In this document: in pieces, positions 54,356-62,670 of the stretch | Position numbering within the stretch: the first letter of the stretch is position 1 | Layout: every line of letters begins with the position of its first letter | Assembly (NCBI GenBank): GCA_024235675.1 | Contig: JACKLZ010000003.1 | Coordinates: forward strand, 186,001-250,000 | DNA length: 64,000 nucleotides | DNA from: Zoogloeaceae bacterium | GTDB taxonomy: Bacteria > Pseudomonadota > Gammaproteobacteria > Burkholderiales > Rhodocyclaceae | Direction: 5' to 3' | Made by a program: the position numbers and the translations under genes | The notes under the pieces: generated by a model | What the model was told of the DNA's origin: nothing | The model's database searches: none | Seen by the model: the letters and a program-made list of their open reading frames with translations, nothing else

Positions 54356-54746
54356 GGTCGCGCTGTGCTTGGTGTGGAGGGCAGCATAGCGCGAGCGGAC
54401 GGTGCGCCCAAGCGGCGTGCGTTGGCCAAGTGGCCAAAAATAGCCGGATGGAATACGCGTTTCGTCTTGAAACGTTTGTACAAAATAGTTTTGTTACAAT
54501 GCAACATTCTTGAATCCTGGCGCGCTCTTTGGCCGGCGCGGGTCAGGATGCAGCTGCAAAACGCTCAAGGTCTGCGGACCACGGCCAGGTGTCGAATTGC
54601 GACGTGGATGCGGTGTTGACGGCGATAAGTCGCGGCGTTGTTCCTCTCGCTCCGTGCTGTTTTTTCGGGGTGAATCAGAGCGTTTTGTGTGTGCGGGCGG
54701 TGGTCGCTGACCCGGCCCGCGCGCGATGACGTGTTGAGGACAAGGT
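54356..54746. promoter_or_regulatory. 391-bp divergent region with clustered inverted repeats (NAGGN promoter region)
   Basis: It separates thiL (minus) from asnO (plus). Within 54422-54500 are TTGGCCA-AG-TGGCCAA (54422-54437), CGTTTC-N5-GAAACG (54458-54474), TTGTACAA (54476-54483) and a TACAAT hexamer (54495-54500) without a well-spaced -35. The rest (54501-54746) shows no convincing gene. This block probably carries osmotic regulation of the NAGGN genes. Confidence 0.45.
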
Positions 54747-56519
54747 ATGTGTGGCATTGCAGGTGAACTACGTTTTGATGGCGAGATGCCCGACGCGGCG
54801 GCGCTGGGGCGGATGGTGGCGGCGCAGGCCCCCCGCGGGCCCGACGGCGCGGGTCTGGATGTTCAGCTGGGGCGGGGCTTTGGTCATCGCCGGCTGAAGA
54901 TCATGGACCTGACGGAGGCCGCCCAGCAGCCGATGTTCGATCCGGCGCTGGGCATGGGCATCGTCTTCAACGGCGCGGTCTACAACCACCCCGAGCTGCG
55001 TCGCGAGCTTGAAGGTCTGGGCTATACCTTCTACTCCCACGGCGACACCGAAGTGTTGCTCAAGGCCTACCACGCCTGGGGGCTGGACTTCGTGCAGCGG
55101 CTCAATGGGATGTTCGCCTTCGCGATCTGGGAGCGCGACTCCGGCAAGGTGGTGTTCGGGCGTGACCGCCTCGGCATCAAGCCCTTCTACTACAGCGAGG
55201 TGAAGGGCGCGCTGCGCTTCGCCTCCTCGCTGCCGGCGCTGCTCAAGGCGGGCGGGGTGGATACGGAGATTGATCCGGTCGCGCTCAACAGCTATCTGTC
55301 TTTTCATGCCGTGGTGCCGGCGCCCTACACCTTGCTCAAGGGCGTGCGCAAGCTCGCGCCGGGCACGCTGATGGTGGTGCATCCGGACGGCCGCCGCGAA
55401 GAGAAGACCTTCTGGGCCATGCAGGCGGTGCGCACGGCGGAGGACGAAGCGCGCAGCTTCGACGAGTGGTGTGAGTTGCTGCTCGAACAGTTGCGGGCGG
55501 CGGTCAAGCGCCGCCTGGTGGCCGATGTGCCGGTGGGCGCGCTGCTCTCCGGCGGGGTGGATTCGAGCCTGATCGTCGGCCTGATGGCCGAGGCTGGCGT
55601 GCGCGACCTGCACACCTACAACGTCGGCTTTGCCGATGTGGGTGGCGAGAAGGGCAACGAGTTCGAGTTCGCCCAGATCATCGCCGATCGCTTCGGTACG
55701 AACCACGAGCGCATTTTCGTGCCCGAGGCACAGCTGCTGCAGCGCCTGCCCGAGGCCATCGAGGCGATGAGCGAGCCGATGGTCAGCCATGACTGCATCG
55801 GCTTCTATTTGCTCTCGGAGGCGGTGTCGCGCCACACCAAGGTGGTGCAGAGTGGGCAGGGCGCGGACGAGGTGTTTGGCGGCTATCACTGGTATCCCAA
55901 GCTCGATGGCAGCACCGACGCGGTGGGCGACTACCTCGCCGCCTTCCGCGACCGCGACCATGCCGACTACCGTGCGCTGGTGCAGCCCCGGTATCACGCT
56001 GAGGACTACAGCGGCCGTTTCGTGGCCGAGCACTTTGCCAGCCCCGGCGCCGACGACCCGGTCGACAAGGCCTTGCGCCTGGACACCTCGATCATGCTGG
56101 TGGACGACCCGGTCAAGCGCGTCGACAACATGACCATGGCCTTCGGCCTGGAGGCGCGGGTGCCTTTCCTCGACCACGAGCTGGTCGAGTTCGCCGGCCG
56201 CATCCCGGCGCGGCACAAACTGGCGCACGGCGGCAAGGGCGTGCTCAAGGAGACGGCGCGGCGGGTCATTCCCTCGGCGGTGATCGACCGCCCCAAGGGC
56301 TACTTCCCGGTGCCCGGGCTCAAGTACCTGCAGGGCTCCACGCTGGACACCGTGCGCGACGCCCTGCACAGCCAGGCGGCGCGCGAACGCGGCCTGTTCA
56401 ATGCGGCGTATGTCGATCGTCTGCTGGCCAATCCGGGCGAGCACATCACGCCGCTGCGCGGCTCCAAGCTCTGGCAGCTCGGCCTGCTCGAGTGGTGGCT
56501 GCAGACCCATCTCGCCTGA
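54747..56519 (+). CDS. asnO: N-acetylglutaminylglutamine amidotransferase (NAGGN synthesis)
   Basis: An asparagine-synthetase-like amidotransferase that forms the C-terminal amide of the osmolyte N-acetylglutaminylglutamine amide. The 590-residue protein has the N-terminal nucleophile Cys2 (MCGIAG), a class II glutaminase domain, and the synthetase PP-loop LLSGGVDSSLIVGL. The following motif GQGADEVFGGYHWYP is typical of the subfamily. It is the first gene of a tight operon with ngg (12 bp later) and the M42 peptidase gene, which is the diagnostic NAGGN arrangement. Confidence 0.93.
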   Translation: MCGIAGELRFDGEMPDAAALGRMVAAQAPRGPDGAGLDVQLGRGFGHRRLKIMDLTEAAQQPMFDPALGMGIVFNGAVYNHPELRRELEGLGYTFYSHGDTEVLLKAYHAWGLDFVQRLNGMFAFAIWERDSGKVVFGRDRLGIKPFYYSEVKGALRFASSLPALLKAGGVDTEIDPVALNSYLSFHAVVPAPYTLLKGVRKLAPGTLMVVHPDGRREEKTFWAMQAVRTAEDEARSFDEWCELLLEQLRAAVKRRLVADVPVGALLSGGVDSSLIVGLMAEAGVRDLHTYNVGFADVGGEKGNEFEFAQIIADRFGTNHERIFVPEAQLLQRLPEAIEAMSEPMVSHDCIGFYLLSEAVSRHTKVVQSGQGADEVFGGYHWYPKLDGSTDAVGDYLAAFRDRDHADYRALVQPRYHAEDYSGRFVAEHFASPGADDPVDKALRLDTSIMLVDDPVKRVDNMTMAFGLEARVPFLDHELVEFAGRIPARHKLAHGGKGVLKETARRVIPSAVIDRPKGYFPVPGLKYLQGSTLDTVRDALHSQAARERGLFNAAYVDRLLANPGEHITPLRGSKLWQLGLLEWWLQTHLA

Positions 56520-56531
56520 CGGACAACGGCC

Positions 56532-58280
56532 ATGATCCGAAAACATGTCACCCGCGCCCTGCGTCCCGGCAACCAGCCGCTGCACTTGTCGGAGGGGCAG
56601 CCCGACAAGCGCGACATGCCCGCCAATGTGGTGGTCGAATGCGGCTGGGGGCGGTGGCTGCCAGCCCAGACCTATACCGACGCCGGCGCGCTGGCCGCCG
56701 CACTGCTCGATGAGCGCCCCGGACAGCGCGACATTGCCTATTACGTGGAACGCCCGCACGTGGTCGTCGCCCAGGCGCCGCAGCAACTGTTTCTCGACCC
56801 GTCCGAAGCCTTTCGACTGGGTCTCGGCGGCTATCGTGCCCAGCGGGCCGGGCGGCGCAGCTTTACGCTGCGGCGCTTGCGCACTCGCAGCGATGTGGCC
56901 GCAATCAATGCGCTCTACAGCAGCCGAAAGATGGTGCCCGTGGGCGCCCCCCAGGTCTGGGCACAGCGCGCTGACCGGCAGATCACCTGGGCGCTGGCCG
57001 AGGACCTGAGCACGGGCGAGATCCTCGGCGTGGCCATGGGGCTCGATCATGTCGAAGCCTTTGCCGATCCGCAGCAGGGCAGCAGCCTGTGGTCGCTGGC
57101 GGTGGCGCCGCAGGCCGCCCACCCCGGCGTGGGCGAGGCGCTGGTGCGCTATCTGGCTGAGCATTTTCATGCGCGTGGGCGCGCCTGGATGGATGTGTCG
57201 GTGATGCATGACAACGCGCAGGCCATCGCGCTCTACGAAAAACTCGGCTTCCAGCGCATCGCGGTGTTCGCCGTCAAGCGGCGCAATGCGATCAACGAAC
57301 CTTTCTACACCCAGCCGATGGAGGATGAGGCCGAGCTCAACCCTTACGCCCGGCTGATTACCGACGAAGCACGCAAACGCGGCATTCACACCGAGGTGAT
57401 CGATGCGGCCAATGGTTACTTCCGCCTTGAGCTGGGTGGGCGCAGCATGGTGTGTCGGGAGTCGCTCACCGAGCTGACCTCGGCCGTGGCCATGAGCCGG
57501 TGCCAGGACAAACGCGTGACACTCAAGCTGTTGCGCGAGGCCGGCCTCAAGGTGCCCGACCAGCGTGTGGCCGACGGCTCGCAAGCGGATCTGGCGTTTC
57601 TGGCCAAGCATGCGGCGGTGGTGGTCAAACCGGTGGAGGGCGAGCAGGGCAAGGGGATCAGCGTCAATGTGACCCGAGCCGACGAGCTACTCTCGGCCAT
57701 TGAGCGTGCCCGCCAGTTCTGCGACCGGGTGCTGATCGAAACCTTCTGCCCCGGACAGGATCTGCGTGTGGTGGTGATCGACTATCGCGTGGTGGCGGCG
57801 GCCGTGCGTCGTCCGCCGGCCGTGGTCGGCGATGGCGCCAGCCCGATCTGCGCGCTGATCGAGAAGCAGAGCCGCCGGCGTCAGGCGGCCACCGGCGGCG
57901 AATCGCGCATTCCGATGGACGACGAAACCCGCCGCTGCGTGGCGCGTCAGGGCTATACGCTGGACGATATCCTGCCGGCGCAGGTGCCGCTGACCGTCCG
58001 CAACACCGCCAACCTGCACACCGGCGGCACCATCCACGATGTCACCGACAGCCTGCATCCGGTGCTGCGTCGCGATGCCGAAGCGGCCGCGCGGGCGCTG
58101 GACATCCCGGTGACCGGGCTGGACTTCATGGTGCCCGATCCGGCCGCGCCCGAGTACGTGATCATCGAAGCCAATGAACGGCCGGGTCTGGCCAACCACG
58201 AGCCGCAACCGACGGCAGAGCGCTTTGTCGATCTGCTGTTTCCGCGTACACGCGCGCACACCCCATCCGGAGATTGTTGA
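56532..58280 (+). CDS. ngg: N-acetylglutaminylglutamine synthetase (GNAT plus ATP-grasp)
   Basis: Joins and acetylates glutamines to make N-acetylglutaminylglutamine. The 582-residue protein has an N-terminal acetyltransferase part (about 110-260, with LWSLAVAPQAAHPGVGEALV) and a C-terminal ATP-grasp ligase part (about 300-575, with VVKPVEGEQGKGISVNV and FMVPDP...YVIIEANERPG). This fusion is specific to the NAGGN pathway. Its TGA overlaps the ATG of the peptidase gene by one base. Confidence 0.93.
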   Translation: MIRKHVTRALRPGNQPLHLSEGQPDKRDMPANVVVECGWGRWLPAQTYTDAGALAAALLDERPGQRDIAYYVERPHVVVAQAPQQLFLDPSEAFRLGLGGYRAQRAGRRSFTLRRLRTRSDVAAINALYSSRKMVPVGAPQVWAQRADRQITWALAEDLSTGEILGVAMGLDHVEAFADPQQGSSLWSLAVAPQAAHPGVGEALVRYLAEHFHARGRAWMDVSVMHDNAQAIALYEKLGFQRIAVFAVKRRNAINEPFYTQPMEDEAELNPYARLITDEARKRGIHTEVIDAANGYFRLELGGRSMVCRESLTELTSAVAMSRCQDKRVTLKLLREAGLKVPDQRVADGSQADLAFLAKHAAVVVKPVEGEQGKGISVNVTRADELLSAIERARQFCDRVLIETFCPGQDLRVVVIDYRVVAAAVRRPPAVVGDGASPICALIEKQSRRRQAATGGESRIPMDDETRRCVARQGYTLDDILPAQVPLTVRNTANLHTGGTIHDVTDSLHPVLRRDAEAAARALDIPVTGLDFMVPDPAAPEYVIIEANERPGLANHEPQPTAERFVDLLFPRTRAHTPSGDC

Positions 58281-59482
58281 TGGAAAAAGACTTCCCGTTC
58301 GACTACGACTACCTCGAAGAAACCATGCTCCAGCTGCTGGCCATTCCCAGCCCGGTGGGTTTCACCGATGCTGTGGCGCGCTACACCGCCGGTCAGCTCG
58401 AGGCCATGAACATCCCCTACGAGATGACCCGTCGCGGCGCCATCCGCGCCACGCTCAAGGGCGAGCAGCCGCGCCCGGCACGCGCCATCGTTGCGCACCT
58501 CGACACGCTGGGCGCCATGGTGCGGGAGATCAAGTCGAACGGGCGGCTCGGCATCGTGCCGATTGGTCACTGGTCGTCGCGTTTTGCCGAAGGCGGCCGG
58601 CTGACCGTGTTTACCGACAAGGGCCAGGTGCGCGGCACCTGCCTGCCACTGAAGACCTCGGGCCATGCCTTCGGCCCCGAGATCGATACCCAGCCGAGCA
58701 GCTGGGACCATGTCGAGGTGCGGGTCGACGTGCCCGCGCGCACCGCCATGGACCTCGAAGCCGCCGGCCTGCGGGTGGGCGACACTATTGCCTTCGACCC
58801 GCAGCCGGAGATCTGTCAGAACGGCTACATCGTGTCGCGTTACCTCGACGACAAAGCCGCCGTCGCCGCGCTGCTCACCGCCTGCAAAGCGGTGCAGGAC
58901 GGCAAGCTGGTGCCGCCAGTCGATGTGCATCCCTTATTCACGATTACCGAAGAAGTCGGCTCCGGCGCCTCGGCCGCGCTGCATGGCGACATCGCTGAAA
59001 TGCTCAGCCTCGACATCGCCATCGCCGCGCCGGGGCAGAACACCGATGAGCACGCGGTGACCATCTGCATGCAGGACATGAGTGGGCCCTTTGACTATCA
59101 CCTGACGCGCAAGCTGATCGGCATCGCCGAGAAATACAATATTTCGCACCGGCGCGATGTGTTCCGCTTTTACCGCAGCGACAGTGCCGCCGCGGTCGAG
59201 GCCGGCAACGACATCCGCACCGCGCTGATCGGCTTCGGCGCCGACGCCTCGCACGCCTACGAGCGCACCCATCGCCGCGCCCTGTCGGCGCTCACCCGGC
59301 TCACCACGTATTACCTGATGAGCAAGCCGGTGGCGCGCCGCGACGAGCAGCGCATGGCCTCGGTCGATGGCTTTACCGAACAGGTCAGCCCCGAGGACAT
59401 GGTGCTGCCCAGCACGCCGCTGCCGGTGCCAGGCGACTTTCTTGCGCATGACCCGAAAGCCGGGGGCGGTGAGCCCGACTGA
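58280..59482 (+). CDS. NAGGN-system M42-family peptidase
   Basis: A 400-residue metallopeptidase of the M42/M20-like family that accompanies NAGGN synthesis genes; it may recycle the osmolyte when stress ends. Metal-ligand motifs include IVAHLDTLGAMV, YLDDKAAVAALL, ITEEVGSGAS and an ADASHAYERTHR segment. It is translationally coupled to ngg. A strong terminator follows at 59506-59534. Confidence 0.9.
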   Translation: MEKDFPFDYDYLEETMLQLLAIPSPVGFTDAVARYTAGQLEAMNIPYEMTRRGAIRATLKGEQPRPARAIVAHLDTLGAMVREIKSNGRLGIVPIGHWSSRFAEGGRLTVFTDKGQVRGTCLPLKTSGHAFGPEIDTQPSSWDHVEVRVDVPARTAMDLEAAGLRVGDTIAFDPQPEICQNGYIVSRYLDDKAAVAALLTACKAVQDGKLVPPVDVHPLFTITEEVGSGASAALHGDIAEMLSLDIAIAAPGQNTDEHAVTICMQDMSGPFDYHLTRKLIGIAEKYNISHRRDVFRFYRSDSAAAVEAGNDIRTALIGFGADASHAYERTHRRALSALTRLTTYYLMSKPVARRDEQRMASVDGFTEQVSPEDMVLPSTPLPVPGDFLAHDPKAGGGEPD

Positions 59483-59505
59483 TCGACAGCGCGCAATCAA
59501 AAGTG

Positions 59506-59534
59506 AAAAGGCCGCGGTGATCGCGGCCTTTTTC
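59506..59534. terminator. Terminator after the NAGGN operon
   Basis: The stem AAAAGGCCGCG/CGCGGCCTTTT with a 5-base loop and T-tail. It is bidirectional in form and may once have served the convergent nusB too. Confidence 0.9.
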
Positions 59535-59551
59535 GTGATGCGCCGGGCGGG

Positions 59552-59607
59552 CTCAGTCGCTCTTGCGCGCCGCCTCGCGAGCGGCCACTTCGGTCGGGCG
59601 CAGCTTG
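59552..59607 (-). pseudogene. Duplicate fragment of the nusB 3' end
   Basis: Bases 59563-59607 are identical to 60581-60625, the last part of nusB. The following bases differ at a few positions but keep the reading frame and the stop: the fragment would encode KLRPTEVAAREAARKSD-stop against ...ARKDS-stop in nusB. Everything upstream of this in nusB is missing. It marks the far edge of the inserted PEP-CTERM cassette. Confidence 0.9.
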
Positions 59608-59662
59608 TCCCGTCATGTCGAATTACTTTACGTTTTCGCCTGGATTAAATGAGTGCCTCTAG

Positions 59663-59685
59663 ACATTGTTAATGTTAAACAATGT
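59663..59685. promoter_or_regulatory. Inverted repeat upstream of the PEP-CTERM promoter
   Basis: Perfect 8-bp arms ACATTGTT and AACAATGT around AATGTTA, 13 bp before the -24 element. It is a candidate operator in an AT-rich leader. Confidence 0.5.
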
Positions 59686-59696
59686 GTTACGTGGTA

Positions 59697-59712
59697 TGGC
59701 ATCAAATATGCA
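59697..59712 (+). promoter_or_regulatory. Sigma-54 (-24/-12) promoter of the PEP-CTERM gene
   Basis: TGGCATCAAATATGCA fits the TGGCAC-N5-TTGC pattern with the invariant GG (59698-59699) and GC (59710-59711) exactly ten bases apart. Transcription would begin near 59722, giving a leader of about 64 bases with an AGAGGGGG ribosome-binding region before the ATG at 59786. Confidence 0.65.
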
Positions 59713-59785
59713 AGCCCTGTCAGCGTAGTCACTCGACTAGAAATCAATACTGAAAAAGCAATACTGGCTGAAAGAGGGGGACGTC

Positions 59786-60439
59786 ATGTCAAAAATCAAA
59801 CTCATCGCCTTGGCCCTGACCGTGCTGGGGTCTGCTACGGTCGCGGAGCGTGTTTCGGCGCACGCGACCTCCATCGGTTACGAGGGCGGCGGGTCGCCCG
59901 GCTCGATCATTGTCTGGCTGGGGACGTATAACCATGGGACTACGTCGCACCACCTTGAAGGCGCCATGAACCTGATTGGTGTAAACGGCAATCCCTTTGC
60001 ATCGACCACCATCAATTTCTCTTTGGGTGCCGGCGCAGGCCCCAATCCGCCATTCGGTGGCGGCAAGCCGGCCGGGCTCATTGATGGCACCACCAACTTT
60101 TTCACCACTTGCAGCATCCCCAACCCTGCGAGCCAGCCGCTTCTCGGCACGGACCCCAACTGCTTTGGCGGCGTGGACCATTGGCAGGGCGCATTGTTTA
60201 CTGGCTTGACGCCCGGCGACTATCAGTTCAGTTGGACGCCGATTGCCAATCCTTCGGCGGAATGGTCGCTCGGTAACCCCAACATGGACGGCATCTTCAC
60301 TATCACCGGAGAGGTGCTCGGCTGTGGCCAACCGGGGGCGCCCGCTTGCGCGATTCCCGAGCCGGGCAGTATTCCGCTGGTGGGCCTTGGTTTGATTGGC
60401 TTTGCGGCTGCGCTGCGCCTTCGCAGGAAAGCCGCCTGA
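59786..60439 (+). CDS. PEP-CTERM sorting domain surface protein
   Basis: A 217-residue exported protein. It has an N-terminal signal peptide (1 to about 25, ending RVSAHA), a Gly/Asn/Pro-rich body with several cysteines (CSIP, DPNCF, LGCG, PACA), and a C-terminal sorting signal: IPEPGSIPL, a hydrophobic helix (VGLGLIGFAAALRL) and a basic RRKAA tail. PEP-CTERM proteins are processed by exosortase and linked to exopolysaccharide and floc formation in Zoogloea-like bacteria. The sigma-54 promoter and own terminator make it a self-contained cassette between two nusB 3' ends. Confidence 0.92.
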   Translation: MSKIKLIALALTVLGSATVAERVSAHATSIGYEGGGSPGSIIVWLGTYNHGTTSHHLEGAMNLIGVNGNPFASTTINFSLGAGAGPNPPFGGGKPAGLIDGTTNFFTTCSIPNPASQPLLGTDPNCFGGVDHWQGALFTGLTPGDYQFSWTPIANPSAEWSLGNPNMDGIFTITGEVLGCGQPGAPACAIPEPGSIPLVGLGLIGFAAALRLRRKAA

Positions 60440-60496
60440 GCCAGCAGCCCTTGACCTGAATGGCTCAACTCGCCTGTGAAAGCGGGGTCGGGTTGT

Positions 60497-60536
60497 GACA
60501 AAGCCCCGGTTTTTGAACCGGGGCTTTGTCGTTTTT
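60497..60536 (+). terminator. Terminator after the PEP-CTERM gene
   Basis: Perfect 15-bp arms GACAAAGCCCCGGTT and AACCGGGGCTTTGTC with a 4-base loop and GTTTTT tail. It also lies 35 bp past the nusB stop on the other strand. Confidence 0.92.
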
Positions 60537-60570
60537 GGCAGGCCTGTCGCCTTTGCCGTGCTCCGCGGAC

Positions 60571-61023
60571 TCAGCTGTCTTTGCGCGCCGCCTCGCGAGC
60601 GGCCACTTCGGTCGGGCGCAGCTTGGCCGCAACCTTGTCCATGACGCCGTTCACAAAGCGGTGGCCGTCGGTGCCGCCGTAGGACTTGGCCAGCTCGATG
60701 GCTTCGTTGATGACCACCTTGTAGGGCACTTCGATGTGGCGTTCCAGCTCGTGCGTGGCCAGCAGCAGCACGGCGCGCTCAATGGGTGAGAGCTCGGTAA
60801 CGCTGCGGCCGATGAAGGGCGCAAATTCGGCCTCCAGCGCGCCGGTGTCGTTCAGCGTGCCGCGCAGCAAGGCGGTAAACAGGTCGCCGTCGGCCTTGTC
60901 GAAACCGGGGGCGCTGCGCACCTGGTCTTCAATCATGGACAGACTGTTGCCGGAGAGCAGGGCCTGGTAGATGCCCTGCAGGGCGAATTCGCGGGCGCGG
61001 CGGCGGGCGGATTTGCTGCTCAT
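60571..61023 (-). CDS. nusB: Transcription antitermination factor NusB
   Basis: An rRNA antitermination factor, 150 residues. Family features are SKSARRRAREFALQGIYQAL at the N terminus, SPIERAVLLLATHEL and VVINEAIELAKSYGG. It overlaps ribH by ATGA. Its 3' end is duplicated at 59552-59607. Confidence 0.96.
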   Translation of the reverse strand: MSSKSARRRAREFALQGIYQALLSGNSLSMIEDQVRSAPGFDKADGDLFTALLRGTLNDTGALEAEFAPFIGRSVTELSPIERAVLLLATHELERHIEVPYKVVINEAIELAKSYGGTDGHRFVNGVMDKVAAKLRPTEVAAREAARKDS

Positions 61024-61493
61024 GCCACCACCGCGCGCAGCAGATGGACCATCTCGACCGCCGTGCGGGCGCAGTCGCTGCCTTTTTCCTGCATGCGGGC
61101 CAGCGCCTGGTCGTCGTCCTCGGTGGTGAGCACGCCGTTGGCGATGGGCATGCCGGTGTCGAGGCCGATGCGGTTGATGCCGGCGGCCATCTCGTTGGAG
61201 ACGATCTCGAAGTGATAGGTCTCGCCGCGAATGACCGCGCCGAGGGCGATCAGCGCGTCGAACTGCTCCGAGTCGGCCATGGTCTGCAGCACCAGCGGGA
61301 TCTCCAGCGCGCCGGGCACGGTGGTGATGAGAATGTCTTCATCGGCCACGCCGAGGTTCAGCAGTTCGTCCACTGCCGCCGAGAGCAGGCCCTCGCACAC
61401 GTCCTGGTTGAAGCGGCTCATGACGATGCCGATGCTCAGGCCGCTGCCGTCGAGGTTCGGGGTGATTTCGGTGATGTTGTCAAAACGGGGCAT
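61020..61493 (-). CDS. ribH: Lumazine synthase
   Basis: Makes 6,7-dimethyl-8-ribityllumazine. A 157-residue protein with the SRFNQDVCEGLLSAAVD opening, TVPGALEIPLV and GAVIRGETYHFEIV. It lies between ribBA (3 bp gap) and nusB (ATGA overlap). Confidence 0.96.
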   Translation of the reverse strand: MPRFDNITEITPNLDGSGLSIGIVMSRFNQDVCEGLLSAAVDELLNLGVADEDILITTVPGALEIPLVLQTMADSEQFDALIALGAVIRGETYHFEIVSNEMAAGINRIGLDTGMPIANGVLTTEDDDQALARMQEKGSDCARTAVEMVHLLRAVVA

Positions 61494-61496
61494 GGA

Positions 61497-62627
61497 TCAG
61501 GCCTCTGATGAATCGTTGGAATCGGTGGCGTCGCAGCCCGGGTAGTAGCCAGTGACTTCCAGCCCGAAGCCGGCCATGCTGGGGATCTTGCGCGGGCTGG
61601 CGAGCAGGCGCATCTTGCCGACGCCCAGGTCGCGCAAAATCTGCGCGCCCACGCCGAACAGGCGCGGGTCCCACTTGACGGCGGCGCGCGGCACGGCCGG
61701 GTCGTTGGTGAGCTGGGCGAGCAGGTCGCGGCCGGTTTGCGGGCGATACAGCATGATCAGCACGCCGCTGCCGGCCTCGGCGATGGTCTTGAGCGCCGAA
61801 TCAACCGGGTAGCTGTGGCGGTCGCTGCTGGTGTCGAGAAAGTCGATGACCGAGATCGGTTCGTGCACCCGCACCAGGGCTTCGGTGTCGGCGGTGATGG
61901 TGCCGCAGGCCATGGCCAGGTGAATGTCGCCGGAGGTCTTGTCTTCGAAGGCGCACAGGCGGAAGGGGCCGTGGGCGGTGTCCACGGTTTTCTCGGAGAC
62001 GCGCTCGATCAGGTGCTCGGTGGCGGCGCGGTATTCGATCAGGTCGCGGATCGCGCCGATCTTGAGCCCGTGCTGCTTGGCGAAGGGGATCAGATCGGGC
62101 AGGCGGGCCATCGAGCCGTCGTCGTTCATGATCTCGCAGATCACCGAGGCCGGCTCCAGGCCTGCGATGGCGCCCAGATCGCAACCCGCTTCGGTATGGC
62201 CGGCGCGGATCAGCACGCCGCCGGGGCGCGCCATGATCGGGAAAATGTGGCCGGGTTGGACGATGTCGGCCGGCTTGGCGTTGCGGGCCACGGCGCGCTG
62301 CACGGTCAGTGCGCGGTCTGCGGCGGAGATCCCGGTGGTGACGCCCTCGGCGGCTTCGATCGACACCGTAAAGGCGGTGCCGTGCGAGCTCTTGTTGCTG
62401 CGCGCCATCTGGCCCAGGCCGAGCTGCGCACAGCGCGCTTCGGTGAGGGTCAGACAGATCAGGCCACGGCCGTACTTGGCCATGAAGTTGATCGCCTCGG
62501 GCGTGACATGCTCGGCCGCGATGACGAGATCGCCCTCGTTTTCGCGGTCTTCTTCGTCCACCAGCACGACCATGCGGCCCGCGCGGATGTCTTCAATGAT
62601 TTCGGTGATCGGCGCGAGTGCGCTCAC
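61497..62627 (-). CDS. ribBA: RibBA-type protein: DHBP synthase with degenerate GTP cyclohydrolase II half (RibBX)
   Basis: A 376-residue fusion. The N-terminal half (about 1-205) is a complete 3,4-dihydroxy-2-butanone 4-phosphate synthase: MVVLVDEEDRENEGDLV and RAGHTEAGCDL. The C-terminal half resembles GTP cyclohydrolase II but lacks its zinc cysteines: where HSECLTGDVFGSLRCDCG is expected, this protein reads VHEPISVIDFLDTSSDRHSY. Such RibBX proteins are known from proteobacteria and lack cyclohydrolase activity, so another ribA should exist elsewhere. Confidence 0.92.
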   Translation of the reverse strand: MSALAPITEIIEDIRAGRMVVLVDEEDRENEGDLVIAAEHVTPEAINFMAKYGRGLICLTLTEARCAQLGLGQMARSNKSSHGTAFTVSIEAAEGVTTGISAADRALTVQRAVARNAKPADIVQPGHIFPIMARPGGVLIRAGHTEAGCDLGAIAGLEPASVICEIMNDDGSMARLPDLIPFAKQHGLKIGAIRDLIEYRAATEHLIERVSEKTVDTAHGPFRLCAFEDKTSGDIHLAMACGTITADTEALVRVHEPISVIDFLDTSSDRHSYPVDSALKTIAEAGSGVLIMLYRPQTGRDLLAQLTNDPAVPRAAVKWDPRLFGVGAQILRDLGVGKMRLLASPRKIPSMAGFGLEVTGYYPGCDATDSNDSSEA

Positions 62628-62670
62628 GGTGTTCTCCTGTCGGGCCGGTGGCCGCGGTTCGGTGTTGTTT

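Noticed and set aside
54494..54757. Small frames on both strands before asnO
   Set aside because: No ribosome-binding sites, low-complexity composition and no recognisable family.
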